Assembly (NCBI RefSeq): GCF_009377185.1
Contig: NZ_VJZC01000002.1
Coordinates: 30,433 to 94,432, forward strand
From: Streptomyces spongiae
GTDB lineage: Bacteria; Actinomycetota; Actinomycetes; Streptomycetales; Streptomycetaceae
Length of the DNA: 64,000 nucleotides
Direction of reading: 5' to 3'
The notes under the pieces were generated by a model, which was not told the DNA's origin, did no database searches, and saw nothing but the letters and a program-made list of their open reading frames with translations. Shown piece by piece: positions 7,529 to 15,917 of the stretch (within the stretch, counting starts at the first letter, position 1; the number at the start of each line of letters is the position of its first letter). The position numbers and the translations under genes are program-made.

Positions 7529-8440
7529 ATGGCCCTCGGACTGCTCCGGCGGCGACTCAAGGGTGTCTCCGGAGGCGCGGCAGGCCGCGCACTTCCGGTA
7601 CCGGCCGGCGCGGGTGTCGTCGTCCGCGAGGTCCTCGACCCCGTCAACCAGCCCATGGGCGGCGCCGATGTGACGGTGATGGAACTGCGCAGCCACCGGG
7701 TCGCGGCACGCGGCACCACGGACCCGTACGGCTTCTTCACGGCCGTCCTGCCGCCCGGCAACTACAGCCTGCTGATCGTGGCGGAGGGTCTGGAACCGCA
7801 CCGCGAGACCGTCGACGTCGTCGCGGACGCGGGCCCGGCCCCGCAGCGCGTGTGGCTCCAGACGGCCCGTCAGCTCGAACTCCCGAACGCGGGCACCTGG
7901 CTCTTCGACCCGCCGCACACGGCGATCCGCTTCATCGCCAAGCACGTCGGCATGGCCCATGTGCACGGCCGTTTCGAACGGTTCGAGGGCGGCATCCAGG
8001 TCATGCAGGACGTGTCCGAGTCCCGCGTCCACGTGCGCATCGACGCCTCCAGCATCAACACCGGCAACAACACCCGGGACACGCACCTGCGTTCGGAGGA
8101 CTTCCTCGACGTCGAGCGCTTCCCGTACATCGACTTCCACAGCACCCGCTTCTCCTACCGGGGCGGCAGCAAGTGGACGCTGCTGGGCACCCTGACCATG
8201 CACGGCGTGAGCCGGTCCGTGGGGCTGGACACCACGTACCTGGGCATGGTCAACGGCGGCTACGGCGAGGAGTTGCGCTGCGCGGCCCTGGCCAAGGCGG
8301 AGCTGCACCGGGAGGACTACACCCTTAACTGGCGCACGATGCTGGCGCGCGGCATCGCGGTGGTGGGTCCGACGGTCCAACTGGAGCTGGACGTCCAGGC
8401 GATGTACCGCACGCACGACACACCGACGCCGCCGGAGTAA
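7529..8440 (+). CDS. YceI-family protein with N-terminal carboxypeptidase-regulatory-like domain
   Basis: This protein of 303 residues has two parts. Residues 15-95 form a beta-sandwich resembling the carboxypeptidase regulatory-like domain (GVVVREVLDP, TDPYGFFTAVLPPGNYSL). Residues 105-300 are a YceI domain, starting TWLFDPPHTAIRFIAKH and containing MHGVSRSV. YceI proteins are lipocalin-like barrels that bind long apolar or isoprenoid ligands. No signal peptide is visible, so it appears cytosolic, unlike many YceI proteins. ATG 7529 is chosen because AAAGG lies 8 bases upstream, while the GTG at 7520 has no site. It lies 73 bases behind maleylacetate reductase and may be in the same transcript. 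Its job there is unknown. Confidence 0.8.
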   Translation: MALGLLRRRLKGVSGGAAGRALPVPAGAGVVVREVLDPVNQPMGGADVTVMELRSHRVAARGTTDPYGFFTAVLPPGNYSLLIVAEGLEPHRETVDVVADAGPAPQRVWLQTARQLELPNAGTWLFDPPHTAIRFIAKHVGMAHVHGRFERFEGGIQVMQDVSESRVHVRIDASSINTGNNTRDTHLRSEDFLDVERFPYIDFHSTRFSYRGGSKWTLLGTLTMHGVSRSVGLDTTYLGMVNGGYGEELRCAALAKAELHREDYTLNWRTMLARGIAVVGPTVQLELDVQAMYRTHDTPTPPE

Positions 8441-8442
8441 CA

Positions 8443-8496
8443 CCAAGGGGGTGCGAACACGCCCGCGGCCAAGGGGGGTGCGAGCGCGCCCGCAGG
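8443..8496. repeat. Imperfect tandem repeat (about 26 bp) before the AraC gene
   Basis: CCAAGGGGGTGCGAACACGC at 8443 and CCAAGGGGGGTGCGAGCGCG at 8469 begin two adjacent units, each ending in CCCGCGG or CCCGCAGG. They occupy most of the gap between the YceI gene and the AraC-type gene. Confidence 0.7.
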
Positions 8497-8512
8497 GGAA
8501 GGAGACACCCCC

Positions 8513-9514
8513 ATGACCACCGTCTCCCACACCCACACCGCGGCCCGCGCCCACGAGCGGGCCGAGCGTTTCCAACAGGTCGCCTCGGACGTGTTCGCGC
8601 CCCTGAGTATCAGGCCCGGCGCGGTCGACGAGGGCGGCACCCTGGACTGCGCCAGGCCCGGCCGCGTGCTGGTCACCCGGATCACCGGAGGGCCGTGCAC
8701 CGTACGCCGCACCCCCTCCCTCATCGGCTCCGGCGACCGCGAGCTGGTGAAGGTGGCGTTACACGGACGGGGGCGCGCGGGCGTCGAGCAGGACGGGCGC
8801 CAGTGCCTGCCGGGCCCCGGCGACCTCGTCGTCTACGAGACCACCCGCCCCTACGAGCTGCGCTTCTGGGAGCCCTTCGACCTGGTGGTGCTCGGCATCC
8901 CCCGCACGCTGCTGGGTCCGTTCGGCGACCGGCTCCCCTCCCGCACGGCGTCGGCGGTGCCGACCGACGGCGGCGGCGGACGGCTGGCGGCGTCACTGCT
9001 GCGGGACGCCGCCGGCGACCTGGACGCGTGCACCGGCGGGGGCGCCCCGCACCTGGCCGACGCGCTGGTGTCCGTGGTCCTGTCGGCACTCGCGGAACAG
9101 CCGGTCGACGTGAGCGCGACGGACGACCTCGGCGACCGCATCCTCACCTACTGCCTGGGCAGGCTCTCCGATCCCCGGCTCTCGCCGGAGTCGGTGGCCC
9201 GCGCCCACCACGTCTCCGTCCGCCACCTGCACAAGGTGCTGCGACAGCGTGGCGTCACGCTCGCCTCCTGGATCCGCGGCCGGCGGCTGGAGCGGATCCG
9301 GCGCGACCTCGCGGACCCCGCCCTCGTCGACCGCAACGTGGCCGTGATCGCCGCCCGCTGGGGCATCCTCGACGCCACACACCTCAGCCGCGCCCTGCGC
9401 GCGGAGTGCGGGCAGAGCGCGTCGGAGATCCGGGAGGCGGCGGGTACGGACCGTGGGCCGACCTCTTTCAGGACGCGGCGAGGAGGAGGTCGGCGGCCTT
9501 CTCGCCGATCATGA
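8513..9514 (+). CDS. AraC-family transcriptional regulator
   Basis: This 333-residue regulator has an N-terminal AraC_binding_2-type cupin sensor (residues 30-190) and a C-terminal AraC DNA-binding domain (about 205-310). The second helix-turn-helix is seen in NVAVIAARWGILDATHLSRA. ATG 8513 has a GGAAGGAG ribosome binding site. Leucine codon 83 (8759-8761) is TTA, so translation should need the bldA tRNA. The protein runs on past the HTH into an Arg-rich tail, and its last 47 bases overlap the 3' end of the convergent GMC oxidoreductase gene. It could control that oxidoreductase or the preceding aromatic genes. The effector is unknown. Confidence 0.85.
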   Translation: MTTVSHTHTAARAHERAERFQQVASDVFAPLSIRPGAVDEGGTLDCARPGRVLVTRITGGPCTVRRTPSLIGSGDRELVKVALHGRGRAGVEQDGRQCLPGPGDLVVYETTRPYELRFWEPFDLVVLGIPRTLLGPFGDRLPSRTASAVPTDGGGGRLAASLLRDAAGDLDACTGGGAPHLADALVSVVLSALAEQPVDVSATDDLGDRILTYCLGRLSDPRLSPESVARAHHVSVRHLHKVLRQRGVTLASWIRGRRLERIRRDLADPALVDRNVAVIAARWGILDATHLSRALRAECGQSASEIREAAGTDRGPTSFRTRRGGGRRPSRRS

Positions 9515-11003
9515 TCGACGGGGCGTTGGTGTTGCCGGACGGGATGGACGGCATGATCGAGGCGTCCGCGACGCGCAGCCCCTCGACGCCGTACACACGC
9601 AGGTCCGGGTCGACGACGGACAGGGCGTCCTGGCCCATCCGGCAGGTGCCGACCTGGTGGTGGTAGGTCCCGACGGCCCGGCGCACGTAGGCGCGAAGGT
9701 CGTCCCGGGTGCGGGCCTCGGGCCCGGGTGCCACCTCGGCCTTGCGCCAGCCGTCGAAGGCCGCCTGTCCGCCGATCTCCCGGCACAGCTCCACCGCGTC
9801 GACGAGCGCTTCGAGGTCGTACCGCTCGGCGAGGACGTTCGGGTCGAGCAGCGGGGCCGCCTCCGGATCGCCCGAGGCGAGCCGCAGGGTGCCCCGGGAC
9901 TGCGGCCGGACGATGCCGGGCGCGATGGTGTAGCCGTGCTCCGGCACCGGGTACGACTCGGCCGGGTAGACCAGGTGCAGGAAGAGCGGCTGCAGATCGG
10001 GGCCCGAACGGCGGGGATCGGTGGACGTGTACAGCTGGCCCTCCAGCAGGTTGGCCTTTCCGGGCGGCAGCGGCCGCGATGCCTCGTACACGTTGCTGAC
10101 CAGCAGGTGGTCGTGGAGGTTCTCGCCGACCCCGGACAGGTCCGCGGTCACGTCGACGCCCACCTCGCGCAGGTGCCCGGCCGGGCCGATGCCGGAGAGC
10201 AGCAGCGTCTGGGCCGAACCGATGACCCCGGCGCTGAGGACCACCTCGGCGGTCGCGTACGCCTGGCGCAGGGCGCCCCCGGCGGCGTACTCGACGCCGA
10301 TCGCCCGGCCGCCGTCGAGCAGGACGCGGTGCACCCGGGCGCCGGTGGTGACGGTCAGCTTCGGGTGACCGGATCGGCCGAGGACCGGGGCGACGAAGCT
10401 CTGCCAGGCACTCATCCGGCGGCCGTCGCGGATCGTGGCGTGGTTGAGACCGACGCCGGTCATCCGCTCGCCGTTGAAGTCGTCGGTGGGCTCGTGGCCC
10501 AGCGCGACGGCGGCCTCCACGAAGGCGGTGGTGGTGGGGTGGGGGTCGGTGATGCGGCTGACCGGCAGGGGGCCGCCCTCGCCGTGCCAGTCGCTCTCGC
10601 CGTCCACATGGTCCTCGGACCGTTTGAAGAGCGGGAGCACACTGTCCCAGTCCCACCCCGGACAGCCCGAGTAGGCCCAGGCGTCGTAGTCGCCGCGGTG
10701 ACCACGGATGTAGATCATGCCGTTCAGCGAGCTGGAGCCGCCGAGCACCTTGCCGCGCGGCCAGAACAGGGTCCTGTCGTTCGCGTGCCGCTGGGGCACG
10801 GTCATGGCCGCCCAGTCCAGCTCGGACTGGAACAGCAGCGGCCAGCCCTGCGGGCTGTGCACCCGCTCGTCGTCGTCCGCCGGGCCGGCCTCGACGACAT
10901 GCACGGAGTGCCCCCGGTCCAGCAGCCGCCTGACGACGACGCTGCCGGCCGAACCAGCCCCCACCACCAGGTAGTCGTGCTCGACAGGTGCCTGCTCTGC
11001 CAT
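9468..11003 (-). CDS. GMC-family FAD oxidoreductase (choline dehydrogenase-like)
   Basis: This 511-residue flavoprotein of the glucose-methanol-choline family oxidises an alcohol to an aldehyde. The N-terminal FAD motif is VVGAGSAGS. The GMC signature regions are PRGKVLGGSSSLNG (near residue 85) and SAGVIGSAQTLLLSGIG (near 255). The catalytic His pair lies in GTYHHQVGTCRMG near residue 447, and the closing SIPSGNTNAPSIMIGEKAAD completes the family pattern. No signal peptide is visible. The alcohol substrate cannot be told from sequence. It stands alone on this strand, convergent with and overlapping the AraC regulator by 47 bases, and is followed upstream by a 133-bp gap to the GH4 gene. Confidence 0.88.
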   Translation of the reverse strand: MAEQAPVEHDYLVVGAGSAGSVVVRRLLDRGHSVHVVEAGPADDDERVHSPQGWPLLFQSELDWAAMTVPQRHANDRTLFWPRGKVLGGSSSLNGMIYIRGHRGDYDAWAYSGCPGWDWDSVLPLFKRSEDHVDGESDWHGEGGPLPVSRITDPHPTTTAFVEAAVALGHEPTDDFNGERMTGVGLNHATIRDGRRMSAWQSFVAPVLGRSGHPKLTVTTGARVHRVLLDGGRAIGVEYAAGGALRQAYATAEVVLSAGVIGSAQTLLLSGIGPAGHLREVGVDVTADLSGVGENLHDHLLVSNVYEASRPLPPGKANLLEGQLYTSTDPRRSGPDLQPLFLHLVYPAESYPVPEHGYTIAPGIVRPQSRGTLRLASGDPEAAPLLDPNVLAERYDLEALVDAVELCREIGGQAAFDGWRKAEVAPGPEARTRDDLRAYVRRAVGTYHHQVGTCRMGQDALSVVDPDLRVYGVEGLRVADASIMPSIPSGNTNAPSIMIGEKAADLLLAAS

Positions 11004-11136
11004 GGTGTCCCGCTTCCGTCACGCGTACTCGTCCTCGCGACGGTAGGCGGGATGGGGGCGTGCGGTTCTCCGCCGAGCGCACGCGCACTCTCCAGGGAGT
11101 GCACAGCGGCACCGCGGGCCCCGGCCCCGGACCGGC

Positions 11137-12498
11137 TCAGCGGTCCAGGTAGGAGAGTTCGGGGAACTGGCGCTGGTAGGCGTCCAGCAGGCGCTTGGCG
11201 ACGGCGTACGAGTCGATCAGCGGGTGGATGGTCAGTGCCCTGACCGCGTGGGCGCGGTCGCCGGTGGCGGCGGCACGGATGACGGCGCGCTCGACCGCCT
11301 TCACCGCACACACCAGGCCCGTGCCGTGGTCGGGAAGCGGGGCTCCGGCGATGGGGTGGGCGCCGTTGGCGTCGACGTGGCAGGGGACCTCGATCACGGC
11401 GTCGTCGTCGAGGACCGGGATACGGCCGCGCCCCCGGACGTTGAGAATCAGGGCGGTGCGCTCGTCCAGGGCGATGGCCCGCATGAGGGAGAGGGCCACC
11501 TGCTCGTAGCCCCCGGACTCCAGGTCGCAGGAGTCGCGTTCGCCCATGCCGACGGCGTCGCGGTTCTCCGCCATGTACGTGGTCTCGCGCTCCAGGCGGG
11601 TCGCGTCCCAGGCGTGCCAGGCCGCGCGGGGTGCCGACGGGCCGGTGCCGTCGGTGCCCATGGCGTCGTAGAAGCGCTGCTGCTGGGAGTGCAGGAAGGC
11701 GCCGCGGGTCTGTTCGGCGGCCCGGGCGGAGCCGACGGACTCGCGGTGGAAGTAGTAGTAGTGCAGGTACTCGTTGGGCAGCGCGCCGAGCGTGCGCAGC
11801 AGGTCGGCGCCGAAGAGCTTGCCCTCCTCGAAGGAGGTCAGGGCGGCCTCGTCGGCGAAGAGGGACGGCAGCAGGTCCCGGCCGTCGGCGTACAGGCCGC
11901 ACAGCCAGCCCAGGTGGTTCAGGCCCACGTAGTCCAGGCGGACGCGGGCCGGGTCGGCGCCGAGTGCTCCGGCGACGCGGCGGCCGAGGCCCACCGGGGA
12001 GTCGCAGATGCCGATCACGCGGTCGCCGAGGTGGGCGGTCATCGCCTCGGTGACCATGCCGGCGGGGTTGGTGAAGTTGATGACCCAGGCGTCGGGGGAG
12101 AGGGCCGCCACACGGCGGGCGATGTCCAGGGCCACGGGGATGGTGCGCAGGCCGTAGGAGATGCCGCCCGCTCCGACGGTCTCCTGGCCGAGGACGCCTT
12201 CCTCCAGGGCGATCCGCTCGTCCGCCGCGCGCCCGGCCAGCCCTCCGACTCGGATCGCGGAGAACACGAAGTCAGCGCCGGTGACGGCCTCGTCGAGGTC
12301 GGTGGTGACGGTGACGGTGGGCGGGTCGGGGTGCCCGGCCGCCTGGTCGGCGAGGACCTTGCGGATGGTCGCCAGCCGGGAGGCGTCCAGGTCGTACAGC
12401 GTGACGTCGGTGACGCGTCCTTCGCCGCGGTCGCCCAGCAGCGCCCGGTAGACGAGCGGGACCCGGAAGCCCCCGCCGCCCAGAATCGTGAGTCTCAT
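11137..12498 (-). CDS. GH4-family glycosidase (6-phospho-beta-glucosidase type)
   Basis: This 453-residue NAD+- and Mn2+-dependent GH4 enzyme cleaves glycosides by an oxidation-elimination route. Seen are the N-terminal dinucleotide motif LTILGGGGFRVP, NFTNPAGMVTEA near residue 141, the metal cysteine in GICDSP (C165), and the metal histidine in GLNHLGW (H195). GH4 enzymes named 6-phospho-beta-glucosidase normally act on sugars phosphorylated by a PTS. Here the partners are an ABC transporter and no PTS or kinase. The residue after the metal cysteine is Asp, not the Asn I recall in phospho-beta-glucosidases. The real substrate may be an unphosphorylated or other glycoside. The start overlaps the DeoR stop by 4 bases, so the two are coupled. 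Confidence 0.85.
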   Translation of the reverse strand: MRLTILGGGGFRVPLVYRALLGDRGEGRVTDVTLYDLDASRLATIRKVLADQAAGHPDPPTVTVTTDLDEAVTGADFVFSAIRVGGLAGRAADERIALEEGVLGQETVGAGGISYGLRTIPVALDIARRVAALSPDAWVINFTNPAGMVTEAMTAHLGDRVIGICDSPVGLGRRVAGALGADPARVRLDYVGLNHLGWLCGLYADGRDLLPSLFADEAALTSFEEGKLFGADLLRTLGALPNEYLHYYYFHRESVGSARAAEQTRGAFLHSQQQRFYDAMGTDGTGPSAPRAAWHAWDATRLERETTYMAENRDAVGMGERDSCDLESGGYEQVALSLMRAIALDERTALILNVRGRGRIPVLDDDAVIEVPCHVDANGAHPIAGAPLPDHGTGLVCAVKAVERAVIRAAATGDRAHAVRALTIHPLIDSYAVAKRLLDAYQRQFPELSYLDR

Positions 12499-13259
12499 AC
12501 CTCGACCACCTCAACTCCCGCCTCGCGCAGCCGGCCACAGGTCGCCTTGTCCCCCGGGGCGTTGGTCACCACGACATCGAGGTCCTCCGGCCCGCACACC
12601 CGGGCCATTCCGGTGCCGGGGAACTTGCCCGCGTCCGCCACCAGGACCACCTGGGCGCTCGCGGCGATCATCGCCCGTTTCACGGGCACCTCCACGGCGG
12701 TGGTGTCCAGCACCTGGCCGTCGGGGCGTATTCCACTGGTGCCGAGAAACAGCCGGTCCGCGTGGATCTGGCGGAGATTGTCCTCGGTGAGGAAACCGAC
12801 CAGCGAGCGGTAGTCGCGCCGGACCACACCGCCCAGCAGTATCAGCTGGACGTCCTTGTCGTCCTGGAGCTCCTCGTAGACCGCCAGGTTGCTCGTGATC
12901 ACGGTCAGCGACCGGCCGTGCAGATGGCGGGCCACTCGGTGGGCCGTGGTGCCGATGTCGAGCAGCACCGTCTCGCCGTCCCTGATCAGTTCCGCGCACC
13001 GCGCGGCCAACACGTCCTTGGCCTCGACCCGGACCGCGGCCACGTCGGCGAAGGGATCGTCCTCGCCGACCAGGGGGGCCGCGCCGCCGTAGACACGTTT
13101 GAGCAGGCCCTCCTCCTCCAGCTGCACCAGGTCGCGCCGGATGGTGGCCTGGCTCGCCCCGACCTTCTCGGCCAGGGAGACCACCGTGGTGGGCCCGTCC
13201 GCGCGCAGGACACGCAGGATCAGCTGATGTCTTCGGTCAGGGAGCATGGCGCTGACCAT
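12495..13259 (-). CDS. DeoR-family transcriptional regulator
   Basis: This regulator of about 254 residues has an N-terminal DeoR winged helix (residues 8-62, with ASQATIRRDLVQLEEEG) and a C-terminal sugar-phosphate-sensing domain (DIGTTAHRVARHL, TSNLAVYEEL, LFLGTSGI). Family members mostly repress sugar genes and release DNA on binding a phosphorylated sugar. It is divergent from the sugar ABC operon and heads a two-gene unit with the GH4 enzyme. ATG 13259 is given, and ATG 13247 four codons later is equally possible because neither has a strong ribosome binding site. Repeats in the adjacent intergenic region are likely operators. Confidence 0.85.
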   Translation of the reverse strand: MVSAMLPDRRHQLILRVLRADGPTTVVSLAEKVGASQATIRRDLVQLEEEGLLKRVYGGAAPLVGEDDPFADVAAVRVEAKDVLAARCAELIRDGETVLLDIGTTAHRVARHLHGRSLTVITSNLAVYEELQDDKDVQLILLGGVVRRDYRSLVGFLTEDNLRQIHADRLFLGTSGIRPDGQVLDTTAVEVPVKRAMIAASAQVVLVADAGKFPGTGMARVCGPEDLDVVVTNAPGDKATCGRLREAGVEVVEV

Positions 13260-13585
13260 ACTCGGGAACTCGCCAAACTCAAGCAAAGTCGCGCATGAAT
13301 GTCTCGATCTCTGCTTGACCCTTGTCAAACTCGCGCACCGGGTGCACTCTCTTGCGTAATTCGAGCCAGGCCCGGACCCCACTCCGGTCAGCCGAAGCGG
13401 AGAAGAGGCATATTTCGCCGCCCCGACGCATCGGCACCGTCCGAGAGGACCAGCTCACCACGTTCCGGGTAGCGGGGCGCGTCAACGGATACCGGCGATC
13501 TTCAGCCATCCGGAACCCCGCCGCGCCCTCAGCCGCCCACGACTCGCAGGTCCTTGCCGGACAAGCCGAACACCAGGAGAAGACC
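13260..13585. promoter_or_regulatory. Divergent promoter region with CAAACTC-type direct repeats
   Basis: This 326-bp gap separates the DeoR gene from the sugar-binding protein gene. CAAAGTCGCGCA at 13284-13295 and CAAACTCGCGCA at 13326-13337 are near-identical direct repeats 42 bp apart (four helical turns). A further CAAACTC lies at 13274-13280. Spaced direct repeats are typical of DeoR operators. The remaining 250 bp upstream of the binding-protein gene show no gene and no other clear structure. Confidence 0.45.
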
Positions 13586-14860
13586 GTGGACCTTTCCCGC
13601 AGACGTTTCCTCGAGGCCGCCGTGCTCACCGCCGCGACGGCCGGTCTGACCGCCGCGTGCGGCGGCGGCTCAGGATCGGGCAGCAAGGACAGCAAGAACC
13701 TGAAGTTCTGGTACTGGGCCGGCGGCCTGAGCGACAAGGTCGTGGCCGACGCCAAGAAGCACTTCTCCGACGCCACCCTGAAGACGTCCGTGATCGGTGG
13801 CGACTTCAAGACCAAGCTGCTCACCGGTCTGAAGTCCGCCGCGTCCGCCCCCGACATCACCGGCCTCAAGGGCGAGGACATCGCCTCCTTCCTGCCCAAC
13901 GCCAACCGCTTCATCGACCTGAACACCCTCGGCGCCGACAAGCTGGCCCCGGACTACCTGTCGTGGAAGCTGAAGCAGGCCACCAGCCAGGACGGCAAGC
14001 TCATCGGCTTCCCGATCGACATCGGCCCCTGCGCGATGTTCTACCGCGAGGACCTCTTCGAGAAGGCGGGGCTGCCCACCGACCCGGCGAAGGTCTCCGC
14101 CCAGCTGTCCACCTGGGACGACTACTTCGACGCCGGCGTCGAGCTGCACAAGGCCCTGCGCAAGACCTTCCTCATCAACAACATCGGCTCGGTGTTCTCG
14201 ATGATGATCGGCCAGGGCACCAAGCGGTTCATCGACGAGGACAACAAGTTCATCGGCGACCAGGACCACATCCGTACCGCCTGGACCACCGCGGTGAAGC
14301 CCTACACCCTCAAGATCGACGCCAAGATCAACGACAACACCTGGAACGCCGCCATCGGCAACGGCACCCTTGGCACCGAGATAGGTGCCGCCTGGCACGC
14401 GCTGGACATCTCCAACGCGGCACCGGGCACCAAGGGCAAGTGGCGGGTGGCGAGCCTGCCGGGCGGGCCCTCCAACCTCGGCGGGTCCTTCCTGGCGCTG
14501 CCCGCGACCTGCGCCAACCCGGAGCTGGCGTTCAAGGTCATCACCTGGATCCTCAGCCCCGAGAACCAGGCCCGCGGCTTCACCGACGCGGCCCTGTTCC
14601 CGACCGCCCCGGCCGCGTACAAGCTGCCCGCGCTGACCGGGGGCGACGCCTTCTTCGGCGGTCAGAAGACCATCGAGATCTTCGGCCCGGCGGCCGAGAA
14701 GATCCCCGCCGCCTACGAGGCCCCGGCCGACGCGGCGGTCTCGGCCGCCTACTTCAACCAGCTGACCGCCATCGAGGCCAAGGGCAAGGACCCTGACGAC
14801 GCCTGGAAGGACGCGGTCAGCCAGGGCAAGCAGATCGCCCAGCGGCAGGGAGTGAAGTGA
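13586..14860 (+). CDS. Sugar ABC transporter substrate-binding lipoprotein (CUT1)
   Basis: This is a 424-residue extracytoplasmic solute-binding protein. The N-terminus carries twin arginines (SRRRFLEAA) and a lipobox LTAAC, so it is probably Tat-exported and lipid-anchored at Cys23-24. The rest is a family 1 solute-binding fold, with LKFWYW at the start of the mature protein and aromatic-rich segments such as SYLSWK-like DYLSWK and the closing AAYFNQL. GTG 13586 is chosen because AGGAG lies 8-9 bases upstream and it places the twin arginines at the N-terminus. It is followed by two permease genes with almost no gap. No ATPase gene is present, so the transporter presumably uses a shared MsiK-type ATPase. 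The likely cargo is an oligosaccharide or glycoside cleaved by the GH4 enzyme. Confidence 0.87.
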   Translation: MDLSRRRFLEAAVLTAATAGLTAACGGGSGSGSKDSKNLKFWYWAGGLSDKVVADAKKHFSDATLKTSVIGGDFKTKLLTGLKSAASAPDITGLKGEDIASFLPNANRFIDLNTLGADKLAPDYLSWKLKQATSQDGKLIGFPIDIGPCAMFYREDLFEKAGLPTDPAKVSAQLSTWDDYFDAGVELHKALRKTFLINNIGSVFSMMIGQGTKRFIDEDNKFIGDQDHIRTAWTTAVKPYTLKIDAKINDNTWNAAIGNGTLGTEIGAAWHALDISNAAPGTKGKWRVASLPGGPSNLGGSFLALPATCANPELAFKVITWILSPENQARGFTDAALFPTAPAAYKLPALTGGDAFFGGQKTIEIFGPAAEKIPAAYEAPADAAVSAAYFNQLTAIEAKGKDPDDAWKDAVSQGKQIAQRQGVK

Positions 14861-14861
14861 C

Positions 14862-15917
14862 ATGTCGTCAAGCCCGGTAGCCGGTCCGGCTCCCACCGGT
14901 CCGTCCTCGGGACCCGCCACCGGCCCCACCGGGCAGCCGTCCCCGGGCCACCGCCGTGGCCCGGGGCGGCCCGGGCGCCGGGTCCGGCCGGTGTCGGCCG
15001 TGGCCCGGCGCGGGCCGCGGCGCGGGATCGCCCGGTACTGGCCGCAGTACCTGGCGGTCTCGCCGTACTACCTGCTCTTCTCCGTCTTCATGCTCTTCCC
15101 GATGCTGTACACGGTGTACCTGGCGTTCCAGAAGTGGGACGGCATCGGGGACATGCAGTTCGTCGGGTTCCAGCAGTTCCGGTTCCTGTGGGACGACCCG
15201 ATCTTCTGGATGTCGCTGCGCAACACCCTGGTCATCTGGGTGCTGTCGACCGTGCCGATGCTCTTCATGGCGCTGCTGCTGGCGGTGCTGGTGAACTCCA
15301 CCAAGCGCTTCACCGGCTTCTACCGGGTCGCCCTGTTCATCCCCAGCATCACCTCGCTGGTGGCGATCGCGATCTTCTTCGGCGCCGTCTTCAGCAACAA
15401 CTTCGGCCTCATCAACGCCATCCTCAAGGGGCTGCATCTGTCGGCCGTGCCCTGGATGAGCAACGAGTGGACGATCAAACTGGTCATCGCGGCGCTGATG
15501 ACCTGGCAGTGGACCGGCTACAACGCGATCATCTACCTGGCCGGCCTCCAGGCGATCCCCTCCGAGCTCTACGAGGCCGCCCGGATGGACGGTGCGGGCC
15601 CGGCAAGGATCCTGTTCTCGATCACGATCCCGCTGCTGCGGCCGATCATCCTGTTCACCGTGGTGATCTCCACCGTCACCGGCCTGCAGAGCTTCACCGA
15701 GCCCCAGGTGCTGTTCGGCAGCGACGCCTCCACCAACCCCAACTCCGGAGGGCCGGGCCAGGCGGGTCTGACCACGCTGCTGTACTTCTACCACCAGGCC
15801 TTCGACAACAACGACTTCGGTTACGCCGCCGCGATCGTCTGGGCCTTCTTCCTGCTGATCCTGCTCATCGTCGTCATCAACTGGCGCCTGGTGCAGCGTA
15901 AGGAGCGACGGCCGTGA
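14862..15917 (+). CDS. Sugar ABC transporter permease (MalF-like)
   Basis: This is a 351-residue CUT1 permease of the inner membrane. An unusually long Pro/Gly/Arg-rich cytoplasmic leader covers residues 1-62. About six transmembrane helices follow, starting with YYLLFSVFMLFPMLYTVY. The EAA loop that contacts the ATPase is visible as EAARMDGAGPARILFSITIP near residue 245. The start codon lies one base past the binding-protein stop, and the end overlaps the next permease start by 4 bases. It should form a heterodimer with the next gene product. Confidence 0.9.
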   Translation: MSSSPVAGPAPTGPSSGPATGPTGQPSPGHRRGPGRPGRRVRPVSAVARRGPRRGIARYWPQYLAVSPYYLLFSVFMLFPMLYTVYLAFQKWDGIGDMQFVGFQQFRFLWDDPIFWMSLRNTLVIWVLSTVPMLFMALLLAVLVNSTKRFTGFYRVALFIPSITSLVAIAIFFGAVFSNNFGLINAILKGLHLSAVPWMSNEWTIKLVIAALMTWQWTGYNAIIYLAGLQAIPSELYEAARMDGAGPARILFSITIPLLRPIILFTVVISTVTGLQSFTEPQVLFGSDASTNPNSGGPGQAGLTTLLYFYHQAFDNNDFGYAAAIVWAFFLLILLIVVINWRLVQRKERRP

